From Bacteroidales bacterium (GTDB lineage: Bacteria; Bacteroidota; Bacteroidia; Bacteroidales; P3): DNA of 46,468 nt. Below the pieces are notes generated by a model. That model was given only the letters and a program-made list of their open reading frames with translations, did not search any database and had not been told where the DNA came from. The stretch covers positions 1 to 46,468 of the forward strand of contig JAFUGA010000015.1 in the NCBI GenBank assembly GCA_017469625.1, in the 5' to 3' direction. Each line of letters begins with the position of its first letter. Position 1 is the stretch's first letter. The translations under genes were made by a program, and so were the position numbers. Shown here in pieces: positions 25,566 to 35,425 of this stretch.

Positions 25566-27050
25566 TTATTTTATTACGAGTATTTTTTTATTATATTGTT
25601 CTTTTGCGTTATAAATTTTAAAAAAATAGTTTCCATTATCTAATTTTGAAACATCTAAAACATTAGCCCTTGAGTGTATTCTTCCATTCATAATCATCTG
25701 TCCTTGCATATCAAAGATAGAATAATTCATATCCTCCCCCACTTCTACTACCATAACACTATTAACAGGCATAGGATAGATTTTTACATCTTTCTTAGGA
25801 TTTTTTTCTATGGACTGAGTCATACTCAAAAGTTTTACATCTTGCAAAGTGGTCATATCGTTAGATGTATTCACGTTTATAGTTTTGGAATAATAACCAT
25901 CTTTTGAGAATGTTACAGAATAGTTACCTGATAGTATAGGTCTGAAAAAATAACCGTTAGAATTTGAAAATACTTCTGAAGAATCTCTGTCGTGGTTGTT
26001 TATTTTTATCATTACATTGTCTAAAACCTCATCTGTAAGAGTATCTTTCACTACTCCCTCAAAACCAATAAGACAATATTTTGGCATAACAAACATAGAG
26101 TTGTGCAAGTATTCCCAATAGCGTTTTATTTTTGCATTTGATGGAGTGTAATCCATAGAAAGTTCTAACGTTATTTCCCTACAATGTGCAAAGTATGTGT
26201 GCCAATCTTGTCTTCCTCCAAATACAGTATACCAATCTCCACCGTCTATTATTCCATTAGAAGATACGTCTGTAAAATAATTGGAAGGAGTAGTAGAAGA
26301 AAAGGCTCCTACAAATTCGTTTCCCATATATTCAAACCAAGATTTGTCTGCATGTTCTTTTTGACTACTACGATAACAATCAAAAGGGTAGTTATAGACT
26401 TCGCTTCCTGTGTGTAGATTGCTACTTATATGAAATCTCTCTCTAAGAGCATATTCCATAAAAGCAAGAGTTTCCACTTGATAACTTTCTCCGTCTGGGT
26501 GTGCACCTGCTTTTGGGTCTGGAAAGTTTCTATTTAAATCCAAATAGTTTGCATTGTATCTAACAGCAGAACTTACCGAATTATCACCTGCTATATACGT
26601 ACCATCTGGATTTGCCATAGGACATATATACATTTGTATGGAGTTTCTAAGTTGTATAATATCATCTGCAGTACTTGTTATTAGAGTATCAATAAACTGC
26701 ATAAGTACCATAGTACCCGTAAGTTCGTTTCCATGAATAGAAGAAGAGTAAAAGAATTTTGGTTTATTTTGGTCTATGTTTGGATTGGAAGATATTTTCA
26801 GTGCAAGCAGCAGTCTGTTTTGTGTTGTGTATCCTATAGTATCTAATTTGCATATATTAGGATATGTATCTGCATAATAGTTCATAAAGTCTAAGTATGT
26901 TTGATAAGTAGGATAGAGATTCCAATTGTACATATCTTCTAAGTTTGTTGCAACACTTATGGCTTTTGTATTATCATGGTTTTGAGAAAAAGCATTCATA
27001 TAGCCCATAATCGCAAACAGACAAACTAAACTGATAAATAAATTTTTCAT
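25566..27050 (-). CDS. Secreted M14 zinc carboxypeptidase with T9SS sorting domain
   Basis: About 494 aa from the ATG at 27050; an in-frame ATG three codons upstream (27059) is possible, but MKNLFISLVCLFAIMG makes the better signal peptide. Counting from 27059, the zinc ligands are His109 and Glu112 (SSIHGNELTG) and His216 (SNLHTGSE). MANPDGT and LNRNFPDP are typical of M14, and the general-base Glu is in REITLELSMDY. A carboxypeptidase-regulatory-like domain (about 335-395) and a T9SS sorting domain (VKIYPMPVNS...YFFKIYNAKEQYNKKILVIK) follow. It removes C-terminal residues from peptides outside the cell. A -7-like TAAATTTG lies at 27084-27077. Confidence 0.93.
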   Translation of the reverse strand: MKNLFISLVCLFAIMGYMNAFSQNHDNTKAISVATNLEDMYNWNLYPTYQTYLDFMNYYADTYPNICKLDTIGYTTQNRLLLALKISSNPNIDQNKPKFFYSSSIHGNELTGTMVLMQFIDTLITSTADDIIQLRNSIQMYICPMANPDGTYIAGDNSVSSAVRYNANYLDLNRNFPDPKAGAHPDGESYQVETLAFMEYALRERFHISSNLHTGSEVYNYPFDCYRSSQKEHADKSWFEYMGNEFVGAFSSTTPSNYFTDVSSNGIIDGGDWYTVFGGRQDWHTYFAHCREITLELSMDYTPSNAKIKRYWEYLHNSMFVMPKYCLIGFEGVVKDTLTDEVLDNVMIKINNHDRDSSEVFSNSNGYFFRPILSGNYSVTFSKDGYYSKTINVNTSNDMTTLQDVKLLSMTQSIEKNPKKDVKIYPMPVNSVMVVEVGEDMNYSIFDMQGQMIMNGRIHSRANVLDVSKLDNGNYFFKIYNAKEQYNKKILVIK

Positions 27051-27186
27051 ACAGTACATATTTTATATTTAATTGGCAAATTTACATATTTTTTTTATCA
27101 TTCGCATAAATCTTATTTTCATTTTATTGAACTTCTTTACAATATTTTTTATTTTTTTTAGTTTTTAAGTCTATAGTCCTTTTAGT

Positions 27187-27891
27187 ATGAAAAAATATAT
27201 TTTGATAATATTGACACTGTTTTTTGGTTTTAAAGGATTTGCACAAAAGGCTCCTCCTAATATGCCACACTTTGATAATATACCTTTTCATTTTGGTATA
27301 ACCTTAGGTGTAAGTTCTTTGTCCTCTAACCTATCTGGTGCAACAGAACTTCCTTTGTATGACTCTATTTACGGATTTTCTTCTGTAAGAAATGCGGGTG
27401 TTCAGTTTGGAGTAATAACGGATTTGAAATTATTTGAAACCTTACACCTTAGATTTATACCTACACTTGTACTTTCAGATAGAGGATTTGAGTATAATGT
27501 AGTTAGACACGGAGAACTAAAAGACTTGAACAACTCTTTGGAAGTTATATATTTAGAAGCTCCTTTGGAGTTAAAATTTATGAGCAAACGTTACGGCAAT
27601 TTCCGTTCTTATCTGCTTGGAGGCTTCAAATACGCCTATGATTTTGGTTCTATGAAAAGAAAAAAACTTAGACCAGATGAGTATCTTATGAAGATAGAAC
27701 AACATGAGTATTTTTACACACTCGGACTTGGTTTTGATTTTTATCTATACAGATGTAAGATAAGTTTAGAATTAAAATCTTCTTTTGGTATAAATGATGT
27801 TCTGAACCACGGATTTAAGAATGCTTACACCGATTGTTTAGACAAGATAAAGACACAGTTATTTTATATCAACATAAACTTTGAAGCGTAA
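27187..27891 (+). CDS. porT: Type IX secretion protein PorT (outer-membrane barrel)
   Basis: A 234-aa protein with signal peptide MKKYILIILTLFFGFKGFAQ. The body matches the PorT/SprT pattern: PFHFGITLGVSS, NAGVQFGVITDLKLFETLHLRFIPTLVLSDRGFEY, and VIYLEAPLELKFMSKRYGN. By family knowledge PorT is an outer-membrane protein needed for T9SS export. It explains how the sorting-domain proteins coded in this window can be secreted. It is followed after 6 bp by the FAD oxidoreductase. Confidence 0.88.
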   Translation: MKKYILIILTLFFGFKGFAQKAPPNMPHFDNIPFHFGITLGVSSLSSNLSGATELPLYDSIYGFSSVRNAGVQFGVITDLKLFETLHLRFIPTLVLSDRGFEYNVVRHGELKDLNNSLEVIYLEAPLELKFMSKRYGNFRSYLLGGFKYAYDFGSMKRKKLRPDEYLMKIEQHEYFYTLGLGFDFYLYRCKISLELKSSFGINDVLNHGFKNAYTDCLDKIKTQLFYININFEA

Positions 27892-27897
27892 GGATAT

Positions 27898-29436
27898 ATG
27901 CAGAAACTATTACAATTAAGACTTGATGTAGAAGAATATATGAATGTTTCTATGTTTGAGAACATTCTTGCAAAAAAATCAAACATAGACAAGAACTCAT
28001 TATCTTATTGTGTTATAAAAGAAAGTCTTGATTGTAGAAAAAGTCCTTTATACAATGTTTCTGTAATAGTTTCAAACGATAATGATTTACCTAACCATAA
28101 GATAGCACCTCTTTTAGATATAAAAAGTAATAAAAGTGTTATAATTGTAGGTGCAGGACCTGCTGGGTTGTTTGCTGCAATAAAACTTTTGCAACACGGT
28201 ATAAAACCTATAATAATAGAAAGAGGTTCTTGTATAGAGAAAAGAAAGGTAGATGTTGCGAATATAAATAGGAATAATGAGATAAATACTGAGAGTAATA
28301 TTTGTTTTGGTGAAGGTGGTGCTGGAACTTTTTCCGATGGAAAACTTTATACAAGAAGTAACAAGAAAGGAAACATAGAGGAGGTTTTGGAAATATTTGT
28401 TCATTTTGGTGCAGAGGAAAAAATATTGAGACAAACACATTCGCATATTGGCACAGACAAACTTTCTTTCATAATAAAAAATATACGAAAAGAGATATTA
28501 TTGCACGGTGGAGAGTATTTGTTTGATTCAAAAGTGGTTGATTTTATTGTAAAGGACAATACAGTAAAAGGAGTTAAGATTGCAGATAAAGGAGAAGTCT
28601 ATGCAGATAAAGTAATCCTTGCAACAGGTCATAGTGCAAGGGATATATATCAATTATTTTACGATAGAGGGTGGAAAATAGAAAGCCAAAATTTCGCTAT
28701 GGGAGTAAGGGTAGAACACCCTCAACAACTTATAAATCAAATACAATATCATAGCAAACACCCATCTTCTTTGCTTCCTGCGGCTACTTATTCTCTTACT
28801 TGTAATGCAAATGATAGAGGTATTTTTTCTTTTTGTATGTGTCCCGGTGGTATAATCGTTCCCTCTATGGATAGACCTAATACTATGGTTGTAAATGGTA
28901 TGAGCAATTCTCTAAGAAACGGAGAAAAAGCAAATGCTGCTATAGTCGTAAGTGTAAAAGAAGAAGATGCTAAACAGTTTCATAGTTATGGGACATTATC
29001 GCTTATGATGTTTCAACAAGAGATAGAGAAAAATATGTATATACATAAACAGATAGCACCAGGACAGAGAATAACAGATTTTATGGAAAATAGATTGTCT
29101 TCTTCTCTTGTAAAATCTTCTTATATACCGGGAGTTGAGAGTGTAGATATGAATGATATGCTTCCAAAGTTTGTTTGTGAAAATCTAAAAATAGGATTTA
29201 AGAATTTTGATAAAAAGATGAGAGGATTTATAACCAAAGATTCTATGCTTATAGGCCTTGAAAGTAGAACTTCTTCTCCTGTAAGGATAACAAGAGATGC
29301 AGATACTTTGCAACATCTTACCCTGAAAAATCTTTATCCTTGTGGTGAGGGAGCAGGATATTCTGGTGGTATAACTTCCTCTGCAATGGACGGTATAAAT
29401 ATTGCTAATAAAATAATTGAGCAGTGGGGAATGTAA
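27898..29436 (+). CDS. FAD-dependent oxidoreductase (COG2509 type)
   Basis: A 512-aa protein with the dinucleotide-binding motif VGAGPAG (84-90), unusually far from the N-terminus because of an 80-residue N-terminal domain, as in the COG2509 family of uncharacterised FAD-dependent dehydrogenases. Further marks are GEGGAGTFSDGKLYTR, ILATGHSARD, and a C-terminal YPCGEGAGYSGGITSSAMDG. The substrate is unknown. It lies 6 bp after porT in the same direction. Confidence 0.9.
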   Translation: MQKLLQLRLDVEEYMNVSMFENILAKKSNIDKNSLSYCVIKESLDCRKSPLYNVSVIVSNDNDLPNHKIAPLLDIKSNKSVIIVGAGPAGLFAAIKLLQHGIKPIIIERGSCIEKRKVDVANINRNNEINTESNICFGEGGAGTFSDGKLYTRSNKKGNIEEVLEIFVHFGAEEKILRQTHSHIGTDKLSFIIKNIRKEILLHGGEYLFDSKVVDFIVKDNTVKGVKIADKGEVYADKVILATGHSARDIYQLFYDRGWKIESQNFAMGVRVEHPQQLINQIQYHSKHPSSLLPAATYSLTCNANDRGIFSFCMCPGGIIVPSMDRPNTMVVNGMSNSLRNGEKANAAIVVSVKEEDAKQFHSYGTLSLMMFQQEIEKNMYIHKQIAPGQRITDFMENRLSSSLVKSSYIPGVESVDMNDMLPKFVCENLKIGFKNFDKKMRGFITKDSMLIGLESRTSSPVRITRDADTLQHLTLKNLYPCGEGAGYSGGITSSAMDGINIANKIIEQWGM

Positions 29437-29549
29437 ATACTAAACCAATAAAATGCAATAAACTGCACTTAATTGAAAAAAATATTGTAATTTTACACCT
29501 CATTTTGTTTAAACAATTTTATGTATTTGAATAGTTTTGAGAAAAGATT

Positions 29550-31220
29550 ATGTTAAAATGTAGAACAAATATAGTATTATGGATTTTTAGTTTAATGTCT
29601 TTTATCTCTTTTACCTCAGTAGGACAAAACGATGAAAGAAGTGAAGATTATATAAACTTTGAGAGAAATTATAATGATTTACTACAATCTTATTACATAA
29701 AATCAAACGAAAAATTACTAAATGAAAGATTTCCTTCTACTGCATTTATGAGTCCTGCTTATAGTGCAGCATCTGTTTCAGATGAAGTTTATCGTCAAAG
29801 ACTAAACAGTATTCCTTCAGCAGTTAAACTTGTGTATAATAAAAACGTAAGAAGTCATATAATATATTACTTAGATAGACTAAACAAAAGCGTTGGTCTT
29901 ATGTTGGGTGTAAGTAAATATTATTTTCCTATATTTGAGAATATTTTGGATTCGTACGGTGTTCCGAGTGATTTAAAATATTTAGTCGTTATAGAGAGTG
30001 CTTTCAATCCAAGAGCCGTTTCCAAGGCAGGAGCAACAGGATTATGGCAATTTATGTATGCTACAGGTAAAACTTACGACCTAAGAGTTAACTCTATAAT
30101 AGACGACAGAAGAGACCCAATAAAATCTACTATAGCCGCTGCAAAATATTTGAATGATTTGTATAAGATTTACGATGATTGGTCTTTGGTTTTGGCGGCT
30201 TATAATTGTGGTCCAGGAAACGTGAATAAAGCCATAAAACGTTCAGGAAAAAACAGTTTTTGGGAGATTTATAATTTCCTACCAAGAGAAACAAGAAACT
30301 ATGTTCCTGCTTTCATAGCCGCAACCTATGTAATGAATTTTTATGCTGAACATGGAATAAAACCGGTTTCTCTTACCCGTCCTCTAAGTCTTATTACCGA
30401 TACTGTTATGGTAAATAAAGATATATTCTTTGGACAAATAGGAGATGTATTAAAAATATCTGTAGATGAATTAAGAGACCTTAACCCTCAATATAAGATG
30501 GATTATATCCCGGGAACACAAGATAAGTACTCTTTAAGACTTCCTTTGAAATATATAAACGAATATATAGAATTTGAAGACTCTATCTCTGTTTGCAATT
30601 TGGAGAAATACCGTCCTGAACTTTTCAAAAAAGATACTGTTGTTGGCGATTCAAATACTGTTTTTGTGGATAAGACTATTTATCATAAGGTTAAAAGAAA
30701 TGAAACATGGACGTCTATTGCCAAAAGATACGGTACTTCTGTTACATCTTTGCGTCAGTGGAATCCAAAGATAAAACGCAACAAACTACAAGCAGGAACT
30801 CTTTTGGCTATAAAAACAAAAGTGGCTGTAAATAAAAACTCAACAACTGAAAAAAGTGAAGAAGAAAAAACTACCACAACTTCCAACAATGAGGATATTC
30901 AAACAAATAACAACGAACCTCAACAAGAGGTTTCTACAGGTAATAACAAAGCAGATGTAATAAATAAGAACGTTTCTAAAAACAAAGTAAAAACAAAAAA
31001 GAAACAATCTGAAACATCTAACACTAACAAAAACACTTCTAAAACACAAACTGAAAAGAAAACATCTTCACCTACTACCCATACTGTACAGCCTGGGGAA
31101 ACAATATCTGCCATTGCAAGAAAATATGGTATGAATGAGCAACAGTTGATGAAGATAAATAATTTGAATAATGCGTCTGCAAAAAAGATTCGTCCAGGTC
31201 AAAAGATTAAACTAAAATAG
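29550..31220 (+). CDS. Membrane-associated lytic murein transglycosylase with LysM domains (MltD-like)
   Basis: A 556-aa protein with an N-terminal signal (about 1-25), an SLT domain (about 125-260) with catalytic Glu149 in VVIESAFNP, AGATGLWQFM and AYNCGPGNV, then two LysM peptidoglycan-binding domains (about 382-430, YHKVKRNETWTSIAKRYGTS; and about 508-555, HTVQPGETISAIARKYGMN). A Lys/Thr/Asn-rich linker separates the LysM domains. It cleaves glycan strands to 1,6-anhydroMurNAc products. Its stop codon overlaps the GTG start of the next gene by one base (TAGTG), so the two are co-translated. Confidence 0.94.
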   Translation: MLKCRTNIVLWIFSLMSFISFTSVGQNDERSEDYINFERNYNDLLQSYYIKSNEKLLNERFPSTAFMSPAYSAASVSDEVYRQRLNSIPSAVKLVYNKNVRSHIIYYLDRLNKSVGLMLGVSKYYFPIFENILDSYGVPSDLKYLVVIESAFNPRAVSKAGATGLWQFMYATGKTYDLRVNSIIDDRRDPIKSTIAAAKYLNDLYKIYDDWSLVLAAYNCGPGNVNKAIKRSGKNSFWEIYNFLPRETRNYVPAFIAATYVMNFYAEHGIKPVSLTRPLSLITDTVMVNKDIFFGQIGDVLKISVDELRDLNPQYKMDYIPGTQDKYSLRLPLKYINEYIEFEDSISVCNLEKYRPELFKKDTVVGDSNTVFVDKTIYHKVKRNETWTSIAKRYGTSVTSLRQWNPKIKRNKLQAGTLLAIKTKVAVNKNSTTEKSEEEKTTTTSNNEDIQTNNNEPQQEVSTGNNKADVINKNVSKNKVKTKKKQSETSNTNKNTSKTQTEKKTSSPTTHTVQPGETISAIARKYGMNEQQLMKINNLNNASAKKIRPGQKIKLK

Positions 31221-32623
31221 TGAAAATCCGACACGTTATATTAACTCTCGTTAGCATACTACTCTGTCTAACATTTTTAGCGATAATTTTCCCTAAAGAT
31301 GGTGTTAGTATTGGTAGTCTTCATCTTACATTTCCTTCTTTAAAAGAAGTTTTTTCCAATTCTACTCCTGAGTATGCAAATATTGACAACATAGTTCAAC
31401 AAACAAATGTAGTAGATAATAAAACCAATAAAGAACAATCTTCTACACAAAAAGATATAGTTACTTTTTTATATCCTAATGGAGATTCTACCCTTTTGTA
31501 TTCTTTTTTCAAACATTTAGAAAAAAGTAAACAAAACAAAGTTAGGATGTTACACTATGGGGATTCCCAAATAGAAGGAGATAGAATAACCTCTTATATT
31601 CGTACTCGTTTGCAAGAAAGTTTTGGAGGTGTGGGACAAGGAGAAATACCTCTGTTCTCTCTTTCAAATATTCAAGGAGTTTCTTACAAGTATTCAAGTA
31701 ATTGGCACCATAAATCTATACTAAACAAAAGAGAGAAAAACTTTAACAATTTCGGTATAATGATGACTTGTTGTATTCCATATACTGAAATGATTGTAGA
31801 TAGTACAAATATGGACACAACATATATTCAGTCTGCATGGATAGAGTTAAATTTCTCTCAACCCGTATCTAACAACCTACATCTATATTGTTCCAGCCCT
31901 AAAACTTTTTCTAAAATAAACATATCTTCTAAAGGTACTACCCTTGTAAAACAAAATATAAATCAAAGCGAAAACCTTGTTGATATTCTCATACCTATAT
32001 CCCAACCTATACATTCTTTGCGTATAGAAACCACAGGTACTATACAGTTATATTCTATAGATAATAGTTCAGACAATGGAGTTTATGTAGATAACATTTC
32101 TTTACGTGGTTCTTCAGGGTGGGGAATAAATTATAACAATCCTGAACTTATAACAAAGATGGCTAATTTGTTAGACGTCAAACTTATCATTATGCAGTTT
32201 GGAGTTAATGCTATACCACAGGAAGAAGACAAGGTTATGGAGTCTTATGATTTCTTTAGAAAAGAATATTCTCGTCAGTTGGCCTTTCTAAAAAAAGCCA
32301 TACCAGATGCTGAGATTATAGTAATAGGTGCTTCTGACCGTTCTCGCAAAAAAGGAAGTGGTTATGAAACAAACCCAAACATACCTAAACTTATTCAAGC
32401 CCAGAAAAAGGCAGCAGAAGAAAACGACTGCATTTTTTGGAATTTGTTTGAGGCTATGGGAGGAAACAACTCTATGCCTTCTTGGGTCTTGAGGGAAGAG
32501 CCTTTAGCCAACCCAGATTTTATACATTTCAACTCAAAAGGTGCAAAACATGTAGCAGAAATGTTTTATCAAGCACTTGATGTAGAATATCAAAAATACT
32601 TGTTATTCAAACAACAAAGATAA
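31220..32623 (+). CDS. SGNH/GDSL-type hydrolase, membrane-anchored
   Basis: A 467-aa protein starting at GTG, with one N-terminal membrane segment (about 6-24). The SGNH blocks can be read: GDS in HYGDSQIEGD (Ser116), the GxN block in MQFGVNAI, and the DxxH block in PDFIHFNSKG. The Gly/Asn-rich middle (about 230-300) suggests a carbohydrate-binding insert. The family removes or transfers acyl groups on sugars or peptidoglycan; coupling to the lytic transglycosylase suggests action on acetylated murein, which is inference. It may also be the missing partner of the MBOAT protein at 11914. Confidence 0.88.
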   Translation: MKIRHVILTLVSILLCLTFLAIIFPKDGVSIGSLHLTFPSLKEVFSNSTPEYANIDNIVQQTNVVDNKTNKEQSSTQKDIVTFLYPNGDSTLLYSFFKHLEKSKQNKVRMLHYGDSQIEGDRITSYIRTRLQESFGGVGQGEIPLFSLSNIQGVSYKYSSNWHHKSILNKREKNFNNFGIMMTCCIPYTEMIVDSTNMDTTYIQSAWIELNFSQPVSNNLHLYCSSPKTFSKINISSKGTTLVKQNINQSENLVDILIPISQPIHSLRIETTGTIQLYSIDNSSDNGVYVDNISLRGSSGWGINYNNPELITKMANLLDVKLIIMQFGVNAIPQEEDKVMESYDFFRKEYSRQLAFLKKAIPDAEIIVIGASDRSRKKGSGYETNPNIPKLIQAQKKAAEENDCIFWNLFEAMGGNNSMPSWVLREEPLANPDFIHFNSKGAKHVAEMFYQALDVEYQKYLLFKQQR

Positions 32624-32634
32624 TTTTTTTTAGT

Positions 32635-32958
32635 ATGAAAAATAAATCGTATTACTCTATAAAAGAAGTATCTGAAGAATTTCAAATCTCTTATGCTACT
32701 TTGCGTTATTGGGAAGGTGAAATACCAGAACTTCAACCCTATAGAAACAAACGAGGAGTAAGAATTTACAGCAAACAAAATATAGAAGTTTTAGAAAAAA
32801 TCATCTACCTTGTAAGAGAGAAAAATATGAGTTTGCAAAAAGTAAAAAAAGCTCTATCAGAAGGTAACGACACAGAATTTGATAAAAAACAAATAATAAA
32901 CACTCTTATAGAGACAAAACAATTTCTTAATAATTTAAAATCACAATTAAGCAAATAA
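32635..32958 (+). CDS. MerR-family transcriptional regulator (107 aa)
   Basis: A small MerR-type protein with a winged-helix DNA-binding domain: YSIKEVSEEFQISYATLRYWE (7-27), RNKRGVRIYSKQNIEVL (37-53), and a short helix that could form the dimer coiled coil. There is no visible effector or metal domain (no Cys). Such short MerR proteins are common in Bacteroidota next to envelope genes. It lies 11 bp after the SGNH gene and 4 bp before ddl. Confidence 0.92.
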   Translation: MKNKSYYSIKEVSEEFQISYATLRYWEGEIPELQPYRNKRGVRIYSKQNIEVLEKIIYLVREKNMSLQKVKKALSEGNDTEFDKKQIINTLIETKQFLNNLKSQLSK

Positions 32959-32962
32959 TTAT

Positions 32963-33940
32963 ATGAAAAAGACAATAGCACTAGTTGCTGGAGGATATTC
33001 TGGCGAATATATCATATCTTTACAATCTGCTTCACAAGTAGAGGAACATTTAAAAGAAGATTTCAATATTTATAAGATAATCATAAACAAAGAAGATTGG
33101 TTTTACGAACATAATGGGAAGAAAATATCTGTAAATCGCAACGATTTTTCTTTGGATATAGATGGAAAGAAGATAAAGTTTGACGGTGCTTTTATTATAG
33201 TTCACGGTACACCGGGTGAAAATGGTTTGTTGCAAGGGTATTTTGATATGATAGGTCTTCCTTATAATACTTGCGATGCCTTATGCTCTGCTGTAACCTT
33301 TGACAAAGAAACCTGCAATGCTGTAGTTAGAGATTTCCATATTGTAAATGTTGCAAAAAATCATATAGTCTATGCTGGAGATAATATAGATATAGACGAG
33401 ATAGTAGATGAACTGTCTTTGCCTGTTTTTGTTAAACCTTCGCAAGGTGGTTCTTCTATAGGTATGACAAAGGTTAGAAGCAAGGAAGAACTTTTGCCTG
33501 CTATACAACTTGCTTTAAACACTCACCCAAAAGTTCTTATAGAGGAGTTTATTCAGGGTAGAGAATTTTCTTGTGGAGTTTTCACAATAGATAAAAAGAT
33601 AACTGCTTTTCCTGTTACAGAGATTATACCTATAAATGAGTTCTTTGATTACGAAGCAAAATATAACGGCACAACCGATGAAGTAGTCCCTGCAAAAATA
33701 GATGACAATCTAAAAATTCTTATTCAACAAACAACAGAAAAAATATATAAAGCTCTAAATTGCAAAGGTGTTTGTAGGATAGATTTTATTTATAATAGCG
33801 AAAAAAATAAACTATATTTCCTTGAAGTAAATACCACTCCAGGACAAAGCAAAAATAGTATAGTTCCAAACCAAGTAAGAACTATGGGCAAAGACCTTCA
33901 TTGGCTCTACTTCACCCAAATAAACGAAGTTTTAAAATAA
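32963..33940 (+). CDS. ddl: D-alanine--D-alanine ligase
   Basis: A 325-aa ATP-grasp enzyme joining two D-alanines for peptidoglycan synthesis in the cytoplasm. Marks: VHGTPGENGLLQG (N-terminal substrate loop), FVKPSQGGSSIGMTKV (ATP and glycine-rich loop), FIQGREFSCGVF, and FLEVNTTPGQSKNSIVPNQ (metal and D-Ala site). Length is normal for Ddl. It is the last gene of the plus-strand group that starts with porT. Confidence 0.96.
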   Translation: MKKTIALVAGGYSGEYIISLQSASQVEEHLKEDFNIYKIIINKEDWFYEHNGKKISVNRNDFSLDIDGKKIKFDGAFIIVHGTPGENGLLQGYFDMIGLPYNTCDALCSAVTFDKETCNAVVRDFHIVNVAKNHIVYAGDNIDIDEIVDELSLPVFVKPSQGGSSIGMTKVRSKEELLPAIQLALNTHPKVLIEEFIQGREFSCGVFTIDKKITAFPVTEIIPINEFFDYEAKYNGTTDEVVPAKIDDNLKILIQQTTEKIYKALNCKGVCRIDFIYNSEKNKLYFLEVNTTPGQSKNSIVPNQVRTMGKDLHWLYFTQINEVLK

Positions 33941-33944
33941 ATTC

Positions 33945-33992
33945 CATTCTCACAAAACAAAGAAAGAGAATTCTAAAACAAAGTTTGGTAAG
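33945..33992. repeat. AAACAAAG/CTTTGTTT intergenic repeat, locus 5 (short)
   Basis: TTCTCACAAAACAAAGAAAGAGAATTCTAAAACAAAGTTTGG, starting 5 bp after the ddl stop. The inverted form of this string is found in loci 2 and 6. It lies between convergent genes. Confidence 0.7.
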
Positions 33993-34097
33993 GAGAGATT
34001 AAAAACTTATATCACTCAAATGAAGTTACATTTTTTTGAATGTGGAGGGTGTTGTGGAAGACCAGAATTATTTTGTGTATTTTGTTGTTTTGTTTAG

Positions 34098-35339
34098 TTA
34101 TTCGTTGTATTTGATAAGGTAGAGTTTGTCGTTGCGTCTTATAATAGAAGTAGTAGGCATAGAGAATAATTCACCTTTAACGGTTTTTGTTACAGGTTTC
34201 AAATCAACTCTTATTTCCTCTACTTTACCTTCATAAACTCCTGTTGTATGACCTATTATATATATATCATCTCCAAGATTTAATTCTCCTGTTTCCATTC
34301 TAATCTCTGCCACTCCAAGATTTTTGAAATAATTAGTTACAGTTCCGACAAAGATTTTTGTTGTTGTGGCTTGACTTCCATATTTGTTAGACCATTCTCC
34401 TACTTTTTGTCCCAAATAATAACCGTCCCAGAACTCTCTATTATAGACACGTTTTAGGTTTTCGTTCCAATGAGCAAGTTTTTCTTCACTCCAAGTGCTA
34501 TCACACCAACAATCAACGGCCTCTCTGTAAGTTCTTGTTACTATTTTCACATATTCCGGAGAACGTCCTCTACCTTCAATTTTAAATACCCTTACTCCAG
34601 TATCTATAATTTTGCCAATAAAATCCAAAGTCTTTAAATCCTTTGGCGACATTATATATTCATTATCCACCATCAATTCTGTACCGCCGTCCATATCTGT
34701 AACCTTGTATGGTCTTCTGCAAAACTGTAGGCAGGCTCCACGATTGGCACTACGATTAGCATTATCCAAACTAATATAACATTTTCCTGAAACCGCCATA
34801 CATAATGCTCCATGTACAAAACATTCTATCCTAAGCAGGTTGCCACTTTTACCTCTTAAATCTTCTTGCTTTATGCGGTCAATTATTGCTTTTACCTTAT
34901 CAAGTGAAAGTTCTCGTGCTGTAACAATAACATCTGCGAACTGTGAATAATACTTTACGGCTTCGTAATTAGTGATATTGCATTGCGTTGAAAGGTGTAT
35001 CTCCACGCCAACCTTGTTTGCATAAGATATAACCGACATATCAGAAGCAATAATTGCAGAAATACCACTTTCTTTTGCACAATCTACAACCTCGTGCATA
35101 TATTCTATCTCTTCATCGTAAATAACAGTATTTACGGTCAAATAAGTCTTTACGTTATTTTGCTTTGCTATTTCACAGATATTTCGTAAATCGTCCAAAG
35201 AAAAATTATTTGCAGAGGCAGAACGCATATTTAGGTTTCCAACTCCAAAATATACACTATTAGCACCTGCTTCTATAGCAGCCATAAGACTTTCATAACT
35301 ACCCACAGGGGACATTATTTCTATATCTTTTGCATTCAT
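34098..35339 (-). CDS. U32 family peptidase-like protein (TrhP/RlhA type)
   Basis: A 413-aa protein of the U32 group: MSPVGSYESLMAAIEAGANSVYFG at the N-terminus, then HLSTQCNITNYEAVKYY, and the Cys-rich signature ECFVHGALCMAVSGKCYIS...NRGACLQFCRRPY. Members once called collagenases are now known as tRNA or rRNA hydroxylation factors (TrhP, RlhA), with an Fe-S cluster held by these Cys. The length suits TrhP (YegQ). It stands after ychF in the same direction with an 86-bp gap. Confidence 0.92.
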   Translation of the reverse strand: MNAKDIEIMSPVGSYESLMAAIEAGANSVYFGVGNLNMRSASANNFSLDDLRNICEIAKQNNVKTYLTVNTVIYDEEIEYMHEVVDCAKESGISAIIASDMSVISYANKVGVEIHLSTQCNITNYEAVKYYSQFADVIVTARELSLDKVKAIIDRIKQEDLRGKSGNLLRIECFVHGALCMAVSGKCYISLDNANRSANRGACLQFCRRPYKVTDMDGGTELMVDNEYIMSPKDLKTLDFIGKIIDTGVRVFKIEGRGRSPEYVKIVTRTYREAVDCWCDSTWSEEKLAHWNENLKRVYNREFWDGYYLGQKVGEWSNKYGSQATTTKIFVGTVTNYFKNLGVAEIRMETGELNLGDDIYIIGHTTGVYEGKVEEIRVDLKPVTKTVKGELFSMPTTSIIRRNDKLYLIKYNE

Positions 35340-35425
35340 ATTTACGAAATTTTAAGAGATAATTATAAATTTAATTCTTATTGAAAAATAATGATGACAG
35401 AATAAAACATTATATAAAAAGGTAT

